The translations under genes were made by a program, and so were the position numbers. DNA of 64,000 nucleotides from B3-G11 sp036985855 (GTDB taxonomy: Bacteria; Actinomycetota; Acidimicrobiia; Spongiisociales; UBA5794): NCBI GenBank assembly GCA_036985855.1, contig BTQL01000001.1, forward strand, positions 38,039-102,038. Direction: 5' to 3'. A model generated the notes under the pieces. It worked only from the letters and a program-made list of their open reading frames with translations. It did no database searches and was not told where the DNA came from. Below are positions 8,357 to 16,682 of this stretch, piece after piece. Position 1 is the first letter of the stretch. Each line of letters opens with the position of its first letter.

Positions 8357-10297
8357 ATGCCGCGCCCGATCACTTCTGAGGATCTCTGGAACTTGAAGCG
8401 TGTTGGTCAGCCGGAGCACATTCCGAACATGAATGCGGTCGTGGTGCCCGTCACCACATTCGATGAGGACGAGCAAACGCATTCCGTTCTGTACCTCGTC
8501 GACCGCGACGGTACGAAGAAGCAGTTGACCTCCACAGAGCGGTTCGCTTCAGCTCCCAAGCCGAGTCCCGAAGGAAACCGTGTCGCGTTTCTCGCAAAAC
8601 ACGGTGACGACGAACCCCAGGTATACGTCATTTCGCTCGAAGGCGGCGAGGCGCGAGAAGTGAGCGATCTCCCGCTGGGGGCGCGTCATGTGATATGGGT
8701 ACCCGGTCGCGACTCCCTGATCGTCGTGGCACCACTGCTGCGAGGATTCCCGACCGTCGATGAGACAAGGGCAGAGATCGATACCCGTGGTGACAAGCCG
8801 AGGGCCATTGTCACCGAGGATCGCGTTTACCGCCATTGGAAACGGTGGCTCGCCGGAGACAGCATCGATCATCTGTTCCGTATCGACCTCGACGACGACA
8901 CGACACATCACCTCACGGCGGGACTCGAACGCCTCATCGGCCTCGACGACCTGGACGAATCCCTGGCGATCACGCCAAACGGTGAAACCGTCGTCTTCAC
9001 GCTTGACGACTTCGACGAACCCTGGGATCAGCTTCGATTCCGCCTCCACACTGTTCCCGTGGCAGGAGGCGACATCGTTCGATTGCCAACCGAAGACACA
9101 GCACAGCAGATCCGACCGCGCCTATCGCCGGACGGGTCGACCCTCGTCTATGGCGTCCAATACGAACAGGGGTACTACGCCGACCTCGTTCGCATCGTGA
9201 CACACCATGTAGCAACCGGAACAGAACAGGTCATCACCGCTGACTGGGATCGCTCGGCTGGAGGCTGGGAGTTCATCTCGGACGACGAACTCGTTTTCCA
9301 TGCTGAGGACGATGGCAGGGTTCGGATATTCACACTCTCCATCGACGGTGGCACGCCCATTCCCCAGACGTCGACAGGATCGAACCACGGAGTTCGCGTA
9401 GGAGTCGACTGCTTCTGGCACAGAATCGAATCGTCGAACATGCCGCCTGAGGTGGCGTTCACATGCGGTGGCCACACAACCGTCGTATCCGGATTCAACA
9501 CGGAGCTGCTTTCGGAACTCGATCTGCGACCGGCGGAAGAAATCCGATTCGAAGGAGCGGAGGGTGACCAGATACAGGCATTCGTCATCGTACCGCCGGA
9601 GTTCGACAACGCTGCGCGATGGCCCTTGCTGCACAACGTCCACGGCGGGCCACACAACGGCATCATGGACAACTGGCATTGGAGGTGGAACACGCAGGTC
9701 ATGGCCGCGGCGGGTTACGTCGTGGCGTCTGTCAACTTCCACGGATCATCATCGTTCGGCGATAGGTTCGCTCGCAGCATTCGTGGATCGTGGGGAGACA
9801 TGCCCGCCCGCGACGTCGAGGCAGCCACCGATCACCTCATCTCACTCGGGTACATCGACGAGGATCGCATGGCGATCGCCGGCGGCTCGTACGGCGGTTA
9901 TCTCGTTTCGTGGCTCACAACGCGAACCGATCGGTACGCCGCATCGATCTGTCACGCCGGCGTGACGGACCTGCTCGGCCAGTGGGCGTCCGACCACACG
10001 GCAGGGCGGGAGCGTGCCATCGGAGGCGTCCCGTGGGAGGATATGGATGCAGTACAACGCTGGAGCCCGTCGGCTCACACCCATGACATCGTCACGCCCA
10101 CACTCGTGATCCATGGAGAACTCGACTACCGCGTCGTCGTCACTCAAGGCCTCGCGCTCTATGGTCTGCTCAAGGCCAAGGGTGTTCCCACACGGTTGCT
10201 GTACTTCCCAAACGAAGGGCACTGGATTGAAACACGCGACAACGCACTGCTGTGGTGGAGCGAGTTCGTAGGGTGGCTCGATCGGTGGAGCGAATAG
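8357..10297 (+). CDS. S9 family prolyl oligopeptidase-like serine peptidase
   Basis: A 646-residue peptidase with the two-part S9 architecture. An N-terminal beta-propeller covers about residues 1-370 (WD40/TolB-like repeats such as PSPEGNRVAF and LSPDGSTLVY). The C-terminal alpha/beta-hydrolase holds the nucleophile elbow GGSYGGY, an HGELDYRV segment supplying the Asp, and NEGHW supplying the His. Such acylaminoacyl- or dipeptidyl-peptidases cleave short peptides. No signal peptide is visible, so a cytoplasmic location is likely. GGAGGA at 8346-8351 supports ATG 8357. It probably has its own promoter. Confidence 0.9.
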   Translation: MPRPITSEDLWNLKRVGQPEHIPNMNAVVVPVTTFDEDEQTHSVLYLVDRDGTKKQLTSTERFASAPKPSPEGNRVAFLAKHGDDEPQVYVISLEGGEAREVSDLPLGARHVIWVPGRDSLIVVAPLLRGFPTVDETRAEIDTRGDKPRAIVTEDRVYRHWKRWLAGDSIDHLFRIDLDDDTTHHLTAGLERLIGLDDLDESLAITPNGETVVFTLDDFDEPWDQLRFRLHTVPVAGGDIVRLPTEDTAQQIRPRLSPDGSTLVYGVQYEQGYYADLVRIVTHHVATGTEQVITADWDRSAGGWEFISDDELVFHAEDDGRVRIFTLSIDGGTPIPQTSTGSNHGVRVGVDCFWHRIESSNMPPEVAFTCGGHTTVVSGFNTELLSELDLRPAEEIRFEGAEGDQIQAFVIVPPEFDNAARWPLLHNVHGGPHNGIMDNWHWRWNTQVMAAAGYVVASVNFHGSSSFGDRFARSIRGSWGDMPARDVEAATDHLISLGYIDEDRMAIAGGSYGGYLVSWLTTRTDRYAASICHAGVTDLLGQWASDHTAGRERAIGGVPWEDMDAVQRWSPSAHTHDIVTPTLVIHGELDYRVVVTQGLALYGLLKAKGVPTRLLYFPNEGHWIETRDNALLWWSEFVGWLDRWSE

Positions 10298-10340
10298 CTG
10301 CCAGTTGGTACAGCCTCGCCGATGGTGCGAAGCTCCATGT

Positions 10341-11678
10341 ATGGAGCCAACGCCCAAGAGGGAACCGACACAACGAGCTCCCCTCGATGTCGGGAAACGA
10401 GGACGGTTCGATCTGGGACCGGTTGGCGCCACAGCCGCGGTAGCGGGCGTAGTCGCCATCGCCATGACAATCGCCCTCGGATTGATCATTCCCAACATCG
10501 TCGAAGAGCGCGTCCTCGAAGCGGGAGCGACATCGATCCACGAAGCGGTGGACGAGATAGGGAGTGCACTCTATTCCGGCGAGATGCTCACCGAGGATGA
10601 CATCGCTCTTCTGCACGAGCAGGTCGAGCTGTCCCTGCTCGGACGGGAGATCGTCCGCGTGAAGATCTGGGACAACATGGGCACGATCGTGTACTCGGAC
10701 GAGGAACGACTCATCGGCAGAAGCTACGAGATGTCCGATGATCTGCTCGCAGCCTTCAGCGGAGAGCTCATCTGGGAGGCGCCAGATCTCACCCTGCCCG
10801 AGAACGAGTACGAACGGGGACTCGGCGAACTTCGCGAATACTACGTGCCTGTGGACAGCGGCGGACAGGGTATCGAGATCGTGTTCGAGGTGTATGAACT
10901 CGCCGACACACTCGTCGCAACCGTGGCCAGCATACGCGCTGGCGTGTGGATCGCTCTCGGGATCGGATCCGCCGTACTCCTCGTGGCACTCGCGACAGCT
11001 GCCATTACGAATGCACGCGCCGAGCGGAACCGGATAGCGCGCTCCGAACGACTGATCGGCCAGCTCCTCGAGATACAAGAAGACGAGCGGACCAGGATCA
11101 TAGGAGCACTTCATGATGACATCGGTCAGCCGCTGTACCGGATCATGTTCGGGCTCCAGGCAGGTCGGAGGATGGTCGAGCGGGGGTCCGAAGTCGACGA
11201 GGAGCTCACAAAGCTGGACCTGCTCGTCAGAGACGTCGACGCCACGTTGCGATCCGAGCTCACGAGCTTGCGAGATGAACCCGGCGTCGAGATCGATCTG
11301 GAATCTGCTCTCGCGGAGTTGGTCGAGGTCGCGGAAGACGAGACGAACCTGGACATCGAATTCATATCGGATGTGGAGACGGAACTTCCGCTCGCTCATC
11401 GTGCAACGCTGTACCGTGCCGCCAAGGAGGCACTGGCCAACGTCGACAAACATGCGTACGCCGACCATGTCACAGTACGGTTGCTGGAAGGAAGAGACTC
11501 GACGATGATCGAGGTGACGGACGACGGAGCCGGCTCCACGGGAGAGCCAGGACTCGGACTCACGACTACAAGGGACCGACTCGAAGCGATCGGTGGCGGC
11601 ATCGTAGTGTCCGACGCCAAAGGTGGCGGCACACGTCTCGTTGCCTGGGTACCCATTGAACGCTCGGAGGGGCAATGA
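10341..11678 (+). CDS. NarX-like membrane sensor histidine kinase
   Basis: First gene of a two-component pair, about 445 residues from ATG 10341. TM1 (about 29-51) and TM2 (about 201-223) bracket an extracytoplasmic sensor domain of about 150 residues. A linker helix then leads into a HisKA_3 dimerisation domain with phospho-acceptor His258 in GALHDDIGQPLYR and an HATPase with DDGAGS and GLGLTTTRDR. The stop overlaps the response regulator start (ATGA), so they are coupled. The sensor domain is not one I recognise. It lies immediately upstream of the respiratory module at 12513-17686 and may sense its substrate or redox state. A TTG at 10305 is an alternative start; neither has a clear ribosome-binding site. 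Confidence 0.87.
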   Translation: MEPTPKREPTQRAPLDVGKRGRFDLGPVGATAAVAGVVAIAMTIALGLIIPNIVEERVLEAGATSIHEAVDEIGSALYSGEMLTEDDIALLHEQVELSLLGREIVRVKIWDNMGTIVYSDEERLIGRSYEMSDDLLAAFSGELIWEAPDLTLPENEYERGLGELREYYVPVDSGGQGIEIVFEVYELADTLVATVASIRAGVWIALGIGSAVLLVALATAAITNARAERNRIARSERLIGQLLEIQEDERTRIIGALHDDIGQPLYRIMFGLQAGRRMVERGSEVDEELTKLDLLVRDVDATLRSELTSLRDEPGVEIDLESALAELVEVAEDETNLDIEFISDVETELPLAHRATLYRAAKEALANVDKHAYADHVTVRLLEGRDSTMIEVTDDGAGSTGEPGLGLTTTRDRLEAIGGGIVVSDAKGGGTRLVAWVPIERSEGQ

Positions 11679-12307
11679 TCCGGCTTGCGATCGCCGATGA
11701 CCATCGGATCATTCGCGAGGGGCTCGATCTCCTCCTCGCGGAAGCGGATGACATTGAGATCGTTGCCCACGCATCTGACGGTCATGAGCTGATCGATATC
11801 CTCGAGACGACCGATATCGACGTGGTTCTCCTGGACGTGCGCATGCCGAACATGACAGGCCTCGACGTTCTCGGCACCATCGGGGAGCTAGGGATAGAGG
11901 TCGCCGTCGTGATGTTGAGCATGTACGGGGACCCGGTATACGTGAGCAGAGCTATCGAGCTCGGTGCATCCGGGTATCTGCTCAAGAGCGTCGGACAGGA
12001 TGAACTCGTCCGTGCAATAGAGACGGTCGCTGGAGGGAAGCCCTACTTCCACGCAGAGGTGACCGGTCCTCTTGTCGCCCGATTGGTCAACGGTGATGCA
12101 CCCGGTCCGGTCGGAGAGATGTCCGTCGAGCAACTTCAGATTCTCCAGCTGCTCGCAGACGGTGCGGACAACACATCGATCGCAAACTCCCTGTCGGTGA
12201 GTGAAGCCACGGCGAAAGCGAAGCTGAGGGCAATCTACGGTTCTCTCGGCGTACAGCGGCGCTCGGAGGCGGTCGCCGTGGCAATGCGTCTCGGACTCAT
12301 CACCTAG
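11675..12307 (+). CDS. NarL/LuxR-family response regulator
   Basis: 210 residues: a receiver domain with the acidic DDH pocket and phospho-acceptor Asp54 (LLDVRMP), and a C-terminal LuxR-type helix-turn-helix (about 150-205). The recognition segment NTSIANSLSVSEATAKAKL is a typical GerE fold except for the unusual TAKAK in place of TVKTH/TVKNH. Cognate partner of the kinase at 10341-11678 with a 4-bp overlap. Likely targets are the genes downstream, where three direct repeats lie at 12344-12423. Confidence 0.9.
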   Translation: MIRLAIADDHRIIREGLDLLLAEADDIEIVAHASDGHELIDILETTDIDVVLLDVRMPNMTGLDVLGTIGELGIEVAVVMLSMYGDPVYVSRAIELGASGYLLKSVGQDELVRAIETVAGGKPYFHAEVTGPLVARLVNGDAPGPVGEMSVEQLQILQLLADGADNTSIANSLSVSEATAKAKLRAIYGSLGVQRRSEAVAVAMRLGLIT

Positions 12308-12343
12308 AACGAGGCCGTTCACAGCTCACAGTGTCCCACCATA

Positions 12344-12423
12344 GGGCCAAAGGTCACTTTCTCGACGACCGAAAGTATCCCTGAGGTCGATCCAAACGAC
12401 ACGTCGAAGGGTCCAAACGCCAC
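12344..12423 (+). promoter_or_regulatory. Three direct repeats CCAAA(G/C)GNCAC, candidate operator array
   Basis: CCAAAGGTCAC at 12347-12357, CCAAACGACAC at 12392-12402 and CCAAACGCCAC at 12413-12423 share the pattern CCAAA(G/C)GNCAC. The second and third are 21 bp apart, two helical turns. Read on the other strand the first extends to GTGACCTTTGGCCC, close to the DosR/DevR box GGGACTTTNGGCCC. The array lies 90-170 bp upstream of the lipoprotein start and just upstream of a candidate promoter. It fits binding by one of the two LuxR-family regulators encoded here. Confidence 0.55.
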
Positions 12424-12440
12424 TGATCCCGCTCCGCGCA

Positions 12441-12470
12441 TTGTCATACGTTGTCCGCATGACATATAGA
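12441..12470 (+). promoter_or_regulatory. Candidate promoter of the EB_dh lipoprotein/respiratory module
   Basis: TTGTCA at 12441-12446 and TATAGA at 12465-12470 with 18 bp between them. It lies directly downstream of the direct-repeat array, as expected for an activator-dependent promoter. Confidence 0.45.
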
Positions 12471-12512
12471 CGCCACGAAGAAGGTGGCGAACTGACCGAG
12501 GAGGTCACTTCC

Positions 12513-14201
12513 ATGCGGACCAAGAGCAGATGGCTCGTGGTCGTGTTCGTGCTCGCCCTTGTCGCTGCTGCGTGTACCGGTTCCGAAGCCGAGGACGCCA
12601 CAACGACGCAGGCACCAACAACGACAACAACGCTCGGATCGACTACAACCGAAGCACCACCGGCAACCGAGCCACCAACTACAACTGAAGCACCTGCGCC
12701 CCCCGAAGAAGCGGCCATGGGACGTTCGTTGGTTGCTCCAGAGGCCGCGATCACGGTCGATGGTGACCCTTCGGACTGGGCCCTGGTTCCGGGTCTCGCT
12801 ACGACACTCGAACCGATCGTCGAGGAAATGGGCGACGGGCTCGAGAACAAGGACGTCACCATCAAGATGGCGTATGACGATGTGAACATCTACGCGCTGT
12901 TCACCGTCGACGACGACTACAACTGGAACGCCGACGACGCCCATCTCTCGGGTGCAGCCGCACTGCTGTTCCCCATCGACACGGGTGGCCCACACATGGG
13001 CGCCGACGACGAGCTGGGCGAGGACTCAACCGGTTTGGTCGACATCTGGCACTGGGAACTCGAGTGTGCATCCGGCGTTGACTCCGGTGGCGCTGTGAAC
13101 CCTGCTGGTGACGGCAAGGACCCAGGCAACGACGCGACATGCAACTTCGACGACGAATGGGCATCGGACGCCGAAACCCGTGAAGACGACAACGGTGCAG
13201 GGGCAGAGAACAGCCTGCTCGGTGTATGGACACACTCCAACCCGACCGACGACGGGCCCGGTGTCTGGTACTTCGAGATGTCTCGCCCACTGCAAACCGG
13301 AGACGAAGGCGACGCACAGTTCACGGTAGGTGAAACGACACTGCTCGCCCTCGCCTACTGGGACGTCGACCTCGGACCCGACGGTTGGCATGACGACTCC
13401 CACGTCCAGTCAGCCAACCAAGAATGGATCGAAGTCGACCTCGTGGCGACCACCGCCGAAGAAGCGGCCATGGGACGTTCGTTGGTTGCTCCAGAGGCCG
13501 CGATCACGGTCGATGGTGACCCTTCGGACTGGGCCCTGGTTCCGGGTCTCGCTACGACACTCGAACCGATCGTCGAGGAAATGGGCGACGGGCTCGAGAA
13601 CAAGGACGTCACCATCAAGATGGCGTATGACGATGTGAACATCTACGCGCTGTTCACCGTCGACGACGACTACAACTGGAACGCCGACGACGCCCATCTC
13701 TCGGGTGCAGCCGCACTGCTGTTCCCCATCGACACGGGTGGCCCACACATGGGCGCCGACGACGAGCTGGGCGAGGACTCAACCGGTTTGGTCGACATCT
13801 GGCACTGGGAACTCGAGTGTGCATCCGGCGTTGACTCCGGTGGCGCTGTGAACCCTGCTGGTGACGGCAAGGACCCAGGCAACGACGCGACATGCAACTT
13901 CGACGACGAATGGGCATCGGACGCCGAAACCCGTGAAGACGACAACGGTGCAGGGGCAGAGAACAGCCTGCTCGGTGTATGGACACACTCCAACCCGACC
14001 GACGACGGGCCCGGTGTCTGGTACTTCGAGATGTCTCGCCCACTGCAAACCGGAGACGAAGGCGACGCACAGTTCACGGTAGGTGAAACGACACTGCTCG
14101 CCCTCGCCTACTGGGACGTCGACCTCGGACCCGACGGTTGGCATGACGACTCCCACGTCCAGTCAGCCAACCAAGAATGGATCGAAGTCAAGGTCGGCTA
14201 G
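12513..14201 (+). CDS. Lipoprotein with two identical EB_dh/CBM9-like domains
   Basis: 562 residues. A signal peptide ends in lipobox LVAAAC with lipidation Cys21, followed by a Thr/Pro-rich cell-wall-spanning linker (about 22-65). Then come two copies of a 245-residue domain spaced 251 residues apart. Each copy starts with ITVDGDPSDWA, has a VTIKMAYDDVNIYALFTVDDD strand pair, is rich in Asp and ends in QEWIEV. This outline matches the ethylbenzene-dehydrogenase gamma-subunit-like (EB_dh, CBM9-type fold) domain, which often binds heme b beside NrfC/NrfD or DMSO-reductase family partners. The two copies appear identical at the DNA level. ATG 12513 is chosen over 12441 because GAGGAGGT lies 7 nt before it and the signal peptide starts there. 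A role as surface electron-carrying or ligand-binding subunit is inferred. Confidence 0.8.
   Translation: MRTKSRWLVVVFVLALVAAACTGSEAEDATTTQAPTTTTTLGSTTTEAPPATEPPTTTEAPAPPEEAAMGRSLVAPEAAITVDGDPSDWALVPGLATTLEPIVEEMGDGLENKDVTIKMAYDDVNIYALFTVDDDYNWNADDAHLSGAAALLFPIDTGGPHMGADDELGEDSTGLVDIWHWELECASGVDSGGAVNPAGDGKDPGNDATCNFDDEWASDAETREDDNGAGAENSLLGVWTHSNPTDDGPGVWYFEMSRPLQTGDEGDAQFTVGETTLLALAYWDVDLGPDGWHDDSHVQSANQEWIEVDLVATTAEEAAMGRSLVAPEAAITVDGDPSDWALVPGLATTLEPIVEEMGDGLENKDVTIKMAYDDVNIYALFTVDDDYNWNADDAHLSGAAALLFPIDTGGPHMGADDELGEDSTGLVDIWHWELECASGVDSGGAVNPAGDGKDPGNDATCNFDDEWASDAETREDDNGAGAENSLLGVWTHSNPTDDGPGVWYFEMSRPLQTGDEGDAQFTVGETTLLALAYWDVDLGPDGWHDDSHVQSANQEWIEVKVG
12703..14189 (+). repeat. Perfect in-frame 734-bp tandem duplication (period 753 bp)
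   Basis: The stretch 12703-13436 recurs at 13456-14189 with no difference noticed on reading, separated by a unique 19-bp spacer. Synonymous sites are also unchanged, and the minus-strand frames are identical. This implies very recent duplication or ongoing gene conversion, or else an assembly artefact. Confidence 0.9.
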
Positions 14202-14220
14202 CGATAGTGCCACAACCCTC

Positions 14221-14261
14221 TCCTATCCGTGGAGACGCAGCGTTCATCTTCACGGATAGGA
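14221..14261 (+). terminator. Intercistronic inverted repeat between lipoprotein and Fe-S subunit
   Basis: TCCTATCCGTG (14221-14231) pairs perfectly with CACGGATAGGA (14251-14261) around a 19-nt loop. No T-tract follows, so it is more likely a partial terminator, processing or mRNA-stabilising site than a full stop. It would let the lipoprotein be made in excess over the membrane subunits. Confidence 0.5.
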
Positions 14262-14304
14262 ATGGGCTAGTGAACGGCCGGCCGCCGATGTACAGGAGTA
14301 CCGA

Positions 14305-15282
14305 GTGAGTAAGAGACCCGAGAAAGTCAGGGGCAAAACAACGCCTCGAGATGAAGAGCCGATCCCTGTCGAGATCGTCGACCGTAGGAGTGCAATCAAG
14401 TATCTCGGTATGGGCGCCCTCGGTGCGGTTCCATTGATGGCATCTCCTCGGGTCATGGACGGACTCGTCCGCGACGTCGTCGCAGGAACGGCCACGGAAG
14501 ACCAGGCTGGAGATGCCGGTCCTGCAAGGACCAAGTCCGGCCGGATTCGTCAGTGGACGATGATCATCGACCTGGCGAAGTGTGACGGATGCCAGAGCCA
14601 GGGAACCCCACCTTTGTGCACCTCAGCCTGCATCGAAGGACATCTCGCTCCCCAGCCGATGCAATGGATCGAGATCTACGAAGCTGAACTGGGCGGTGGC
14701 GGCACACAGTTCATCCCGACGCCCTGCATGCAGTGCGAGAACCCACCGTGCGTAAAGGTATGCCCGGTTGGGGCGACCTTCTCCACCCCGGAGGGAACAG
14801 TTCTCATAGACCAGGAACGGTGCATCGGCTGCCGCATCTGTATGCCAGCCTGCCCGTACGACCGACGGTTCTTCAACTGGGGTAACCCGCCAGTCCCCCC
14901 CGAGGCTGCCCTCGCCGACTACCAGCCAGAGCATCAGGTCGCCTCGATCCGAGGGACGGTATACAAGTGCGACTTCTGCACGGAGACGGTCAGAGACGGA
15001 ACGCTCCCTTTCTGCGTCCAGGCATGCCCGAACGATGCCATCTGGTACGGAGATCTCGAAGAGGACATCGCAACGAACGGCCGCACGATCGTCAAGGCAT
15101 CTCGCATGCTCTCCGACAACAATGCCTATCGGCTCAAGGAAGACCTCGGTACCCAGCCAAGGGTCCACTACCTGCCGGGTCATGGAGAAGACGTTGGCCG
15201 GCATCCTGAGGATGAGGGTCGAATGCCAACGGAGTGGCCATGGATCGAACGAGCCGAGGGATCAGTCACATGGACTCGATGA
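14305..15282 (+). CDS. NrfC/PsrB-like protein with four [4Fe-4S] cluster motifs
   Basis: 325 residues, the electron-transfer subunit of a complex iron-sulfur respiratory enzyme. Four Cys groups are visible: CDGCQSQGTPPLCTSAC (from Cys93), CMQCENPPCVKVC, CIGCRICMPAC and CDFCTETVRDGTLPFCVQAC. The N-terminus has a Tat-like DRRSAIKYLGMGAL segment (Arg27-Arg28) and a following hydrophobic stretch, suggesting export in folded form. The GTG start at 14305 follows AGGAG. The 3' end overlaps the NrfD gene. In related complexes this subunit passes electrons between a molybdopterin subunit and NrfD/PsrC, but no such catalytic gene is in the window. Confidence 0.92.
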   Translation: MSKRPEKVRGKTTPRDEEPIPVEIVDRRSAIKYLGMGALGAVPLMASPRVMDGLVRDVVAGTATEDQAGDAGPARTKSGRIRQWTMIIDLAKCDGCQSQGTPPLCTSACIEGHLAPQPMQWIEIYEAELGGGGTQFIPTPCMQCENPPCVKVCPVGATFSTPEGTVLIDQERCIGCRICMPACPYDRRFFNWGNPPVPPEAALADYQPEHQVASIRGTVYKCDFCTETVRDGTLPFCVQACPNDAIWYGDLEEDIATNGRTIVKASRMLSDNNAYRLKEDLGTQPRVHYLPGHGEDVGRHPEDEGRMPTEWPWIERAEGSVTWTR

Positions 15283-16682
15283 CGAACTGGCGCGAACGAC
15301 TCATCGGTAAGACGACGAGACCAACCCTCGTCACCACGTATCGGTACTGGCTGTGGTTGGGATTCCTCATCGTGATCGTGGTCAACAGCGGCTACCAGTA
15401 TTCGAGACAGTGGCAGAACGGTCTGTACGTCACCGACATGCGGGACCGGATCTCGTGGGGTCTCTACATCTCGGCGTTTGTGTTCTTCATCGGCATCAGC
15501 CATGCAGGAACACTGATCTCAGCGATCCTTCGGGTATCGAAGGCCACGTGGAGGGCGCCGATCACGAGGATCGCAGAGTTCATCACGGCCGTTTCGTTGT
15601 TGGTAGGTGCCTCGTTCGTACTCATCGACATGGGTCGCCCAGACAGGATCTTCAACGTCTTCCGATACGGCCGATGGCAATCCCCGATCATGTGGGACGT
15701 CATGGCGATCACGACCTACCTGACGGCAAGTGTCATTTATCTGTACGCACCGATGATCCCGGACCTCGGCCTGTACAGAGACCGGCTCGCGAACAAGGTC
15801 GGTGTCGTACGTAACTTCCTGTACCGAACACTCGCACTGAACTGGAACGCACTGCCGCAACAGGTCAAGTTCCTTGGCAAGGCCATCACGATCATGATGC
15901 TGATCATCATGCCCATTGCGGTGTCTGTGCACACAGTCGTATCGTGGATCTTCTCGATGACCCTGCGCGCTGGATGGAACACCAGCATCTTCGGCGTGCT
16001 GTTCGTTGCCGGGGCGATCTTCAGCGGCGTCGCAACGCTCATCCTCGTCATGGCCGTACTGAGACGGATCTACCACTGGGAGGAGTACCTCACTGAGCAA
16101 CACTTCCTGTACCTGGGGTATCTGCTCGCAGCGTTCGGTGCGTTCATGATCTACGTGAACATCAACGAGTACCTGACCGAAGGATTCAAGCTCGAAGAAG
16201 CCGGAGAGTTCGCCTTCCGTCAACTGTTCGTCGAGGACTTCGCCGTCATGTTCTGGTTCTACATCATCGGGGGCCTCATCGGGCCCATCGTCTTGATGTT
16301 GATCCCGAAAACCCGCACAATCGCAGGCGTGATCGTGGCTGCGATCCTTGTCGACATAGCGATGTTCCTCGAGCGGTACTTCATCGTGGTGACGGGTCTC
16401 CGCGTTCCCCTCATGCCGTATGAGCCTGCGAGCTACTCGCCTACGTTCGTGGAGTGGTCGATCTTCGCAGGAGGTTTGGCGTTCTTCGCGTTGCTGCTCA
16501 CCGTTGCGGTCAAGATCTTCCCCATGCTCGCGGTGTGGGAAATGACCGAGGAACACGAGAAGATGCTTGCCCGCGACCATACCGGGCAGCCACTGAAACA
16601 CGAGGCGGACGTCGCTCTGTCCGGCGGACCGGCAGAGAGGTCGCCGGACCAGGGAGATCTCCACCGGGGAGGTGCATCGTGA
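15270..16682 (+). CDS. nrfD: NrfD/PsrC-family integral membrane subunit
   Basis: 470 residues, mostly membrane: about nine or ten hydrophobic helices, with the characteristic NrfD segments WGLYISAFVFFIGISHAG and MGRPDRIFNVFRYGR. Family members (PsrC, ActC, DmsC-like) exchange electrons with the quinone pool and sometimes move protons. It overlaps the Fe-S gene by 13 bp and the cytochrome gene by 4 bp (GTGA), giving a translationally coupled trio. ATG 15270 is chosen because GAGGG lies 9 nt upstream; ATG 15279 in an ATGA overlap with the previous stop is the alternative. Confidence 0.92.
   Translation: MDSMTNWRERLIGKTTRPTLVTTYRYWLWLGFLIVIVVNSGYQYSRQWQNGLYVTDMRDRISWGLYISAFVFFIGISHAGTLISAILRVSKATWRAPITRIAEFITAVSLLVGASFVLIDMGRPDRIFNVFRYGRWQSPIMWDVMAITTYLTASVIYLYAPMIPDLGLYRDRLANKVGVVRNFLYRTLALNWNALPQQVKFLGKAITIMMLIIMPIAVSVHTVVSWIFSMTLRAGWNTSIFGVLFVAGAIFSGVATLILVMAVLRRIYHWEEYLTEQHFLYLGYLLAAFGAFMIYVNINEYLTEGFKLEEAGEFAFRQLFVEDFAVMFWFYIIGGLIGPIVLMLIPKTRTIAGVIVAAILVDIAMFLERYFIVVTGLRVPLMPYEPASYSPTFVEWSIFAGGLAFFALLLTVAVKIFPMLAVWEMTEEHEKMLARDHTGQPLKHEADVALSGGPAERSPDQGDLHRGGAS

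Noticed and set aside
10170..11675. 501-codon minus-strand open frame opposite the NarX-like kinase
   Set aside because: Composition is unlike a real protein and the opposite strand holds a complete kinase coupled to its regulator.
12703..14189. CRISPR-like or VNTR array
   Set aside because: There are only two long copies in frame in one coding sequence; this is a domain duplication.
15519..16664. 381-codon minus-strand open frame opposite nrfD
   Set aside because: Very His/Asp/Arg-rich, the typical mirror of a membrane protein gene.
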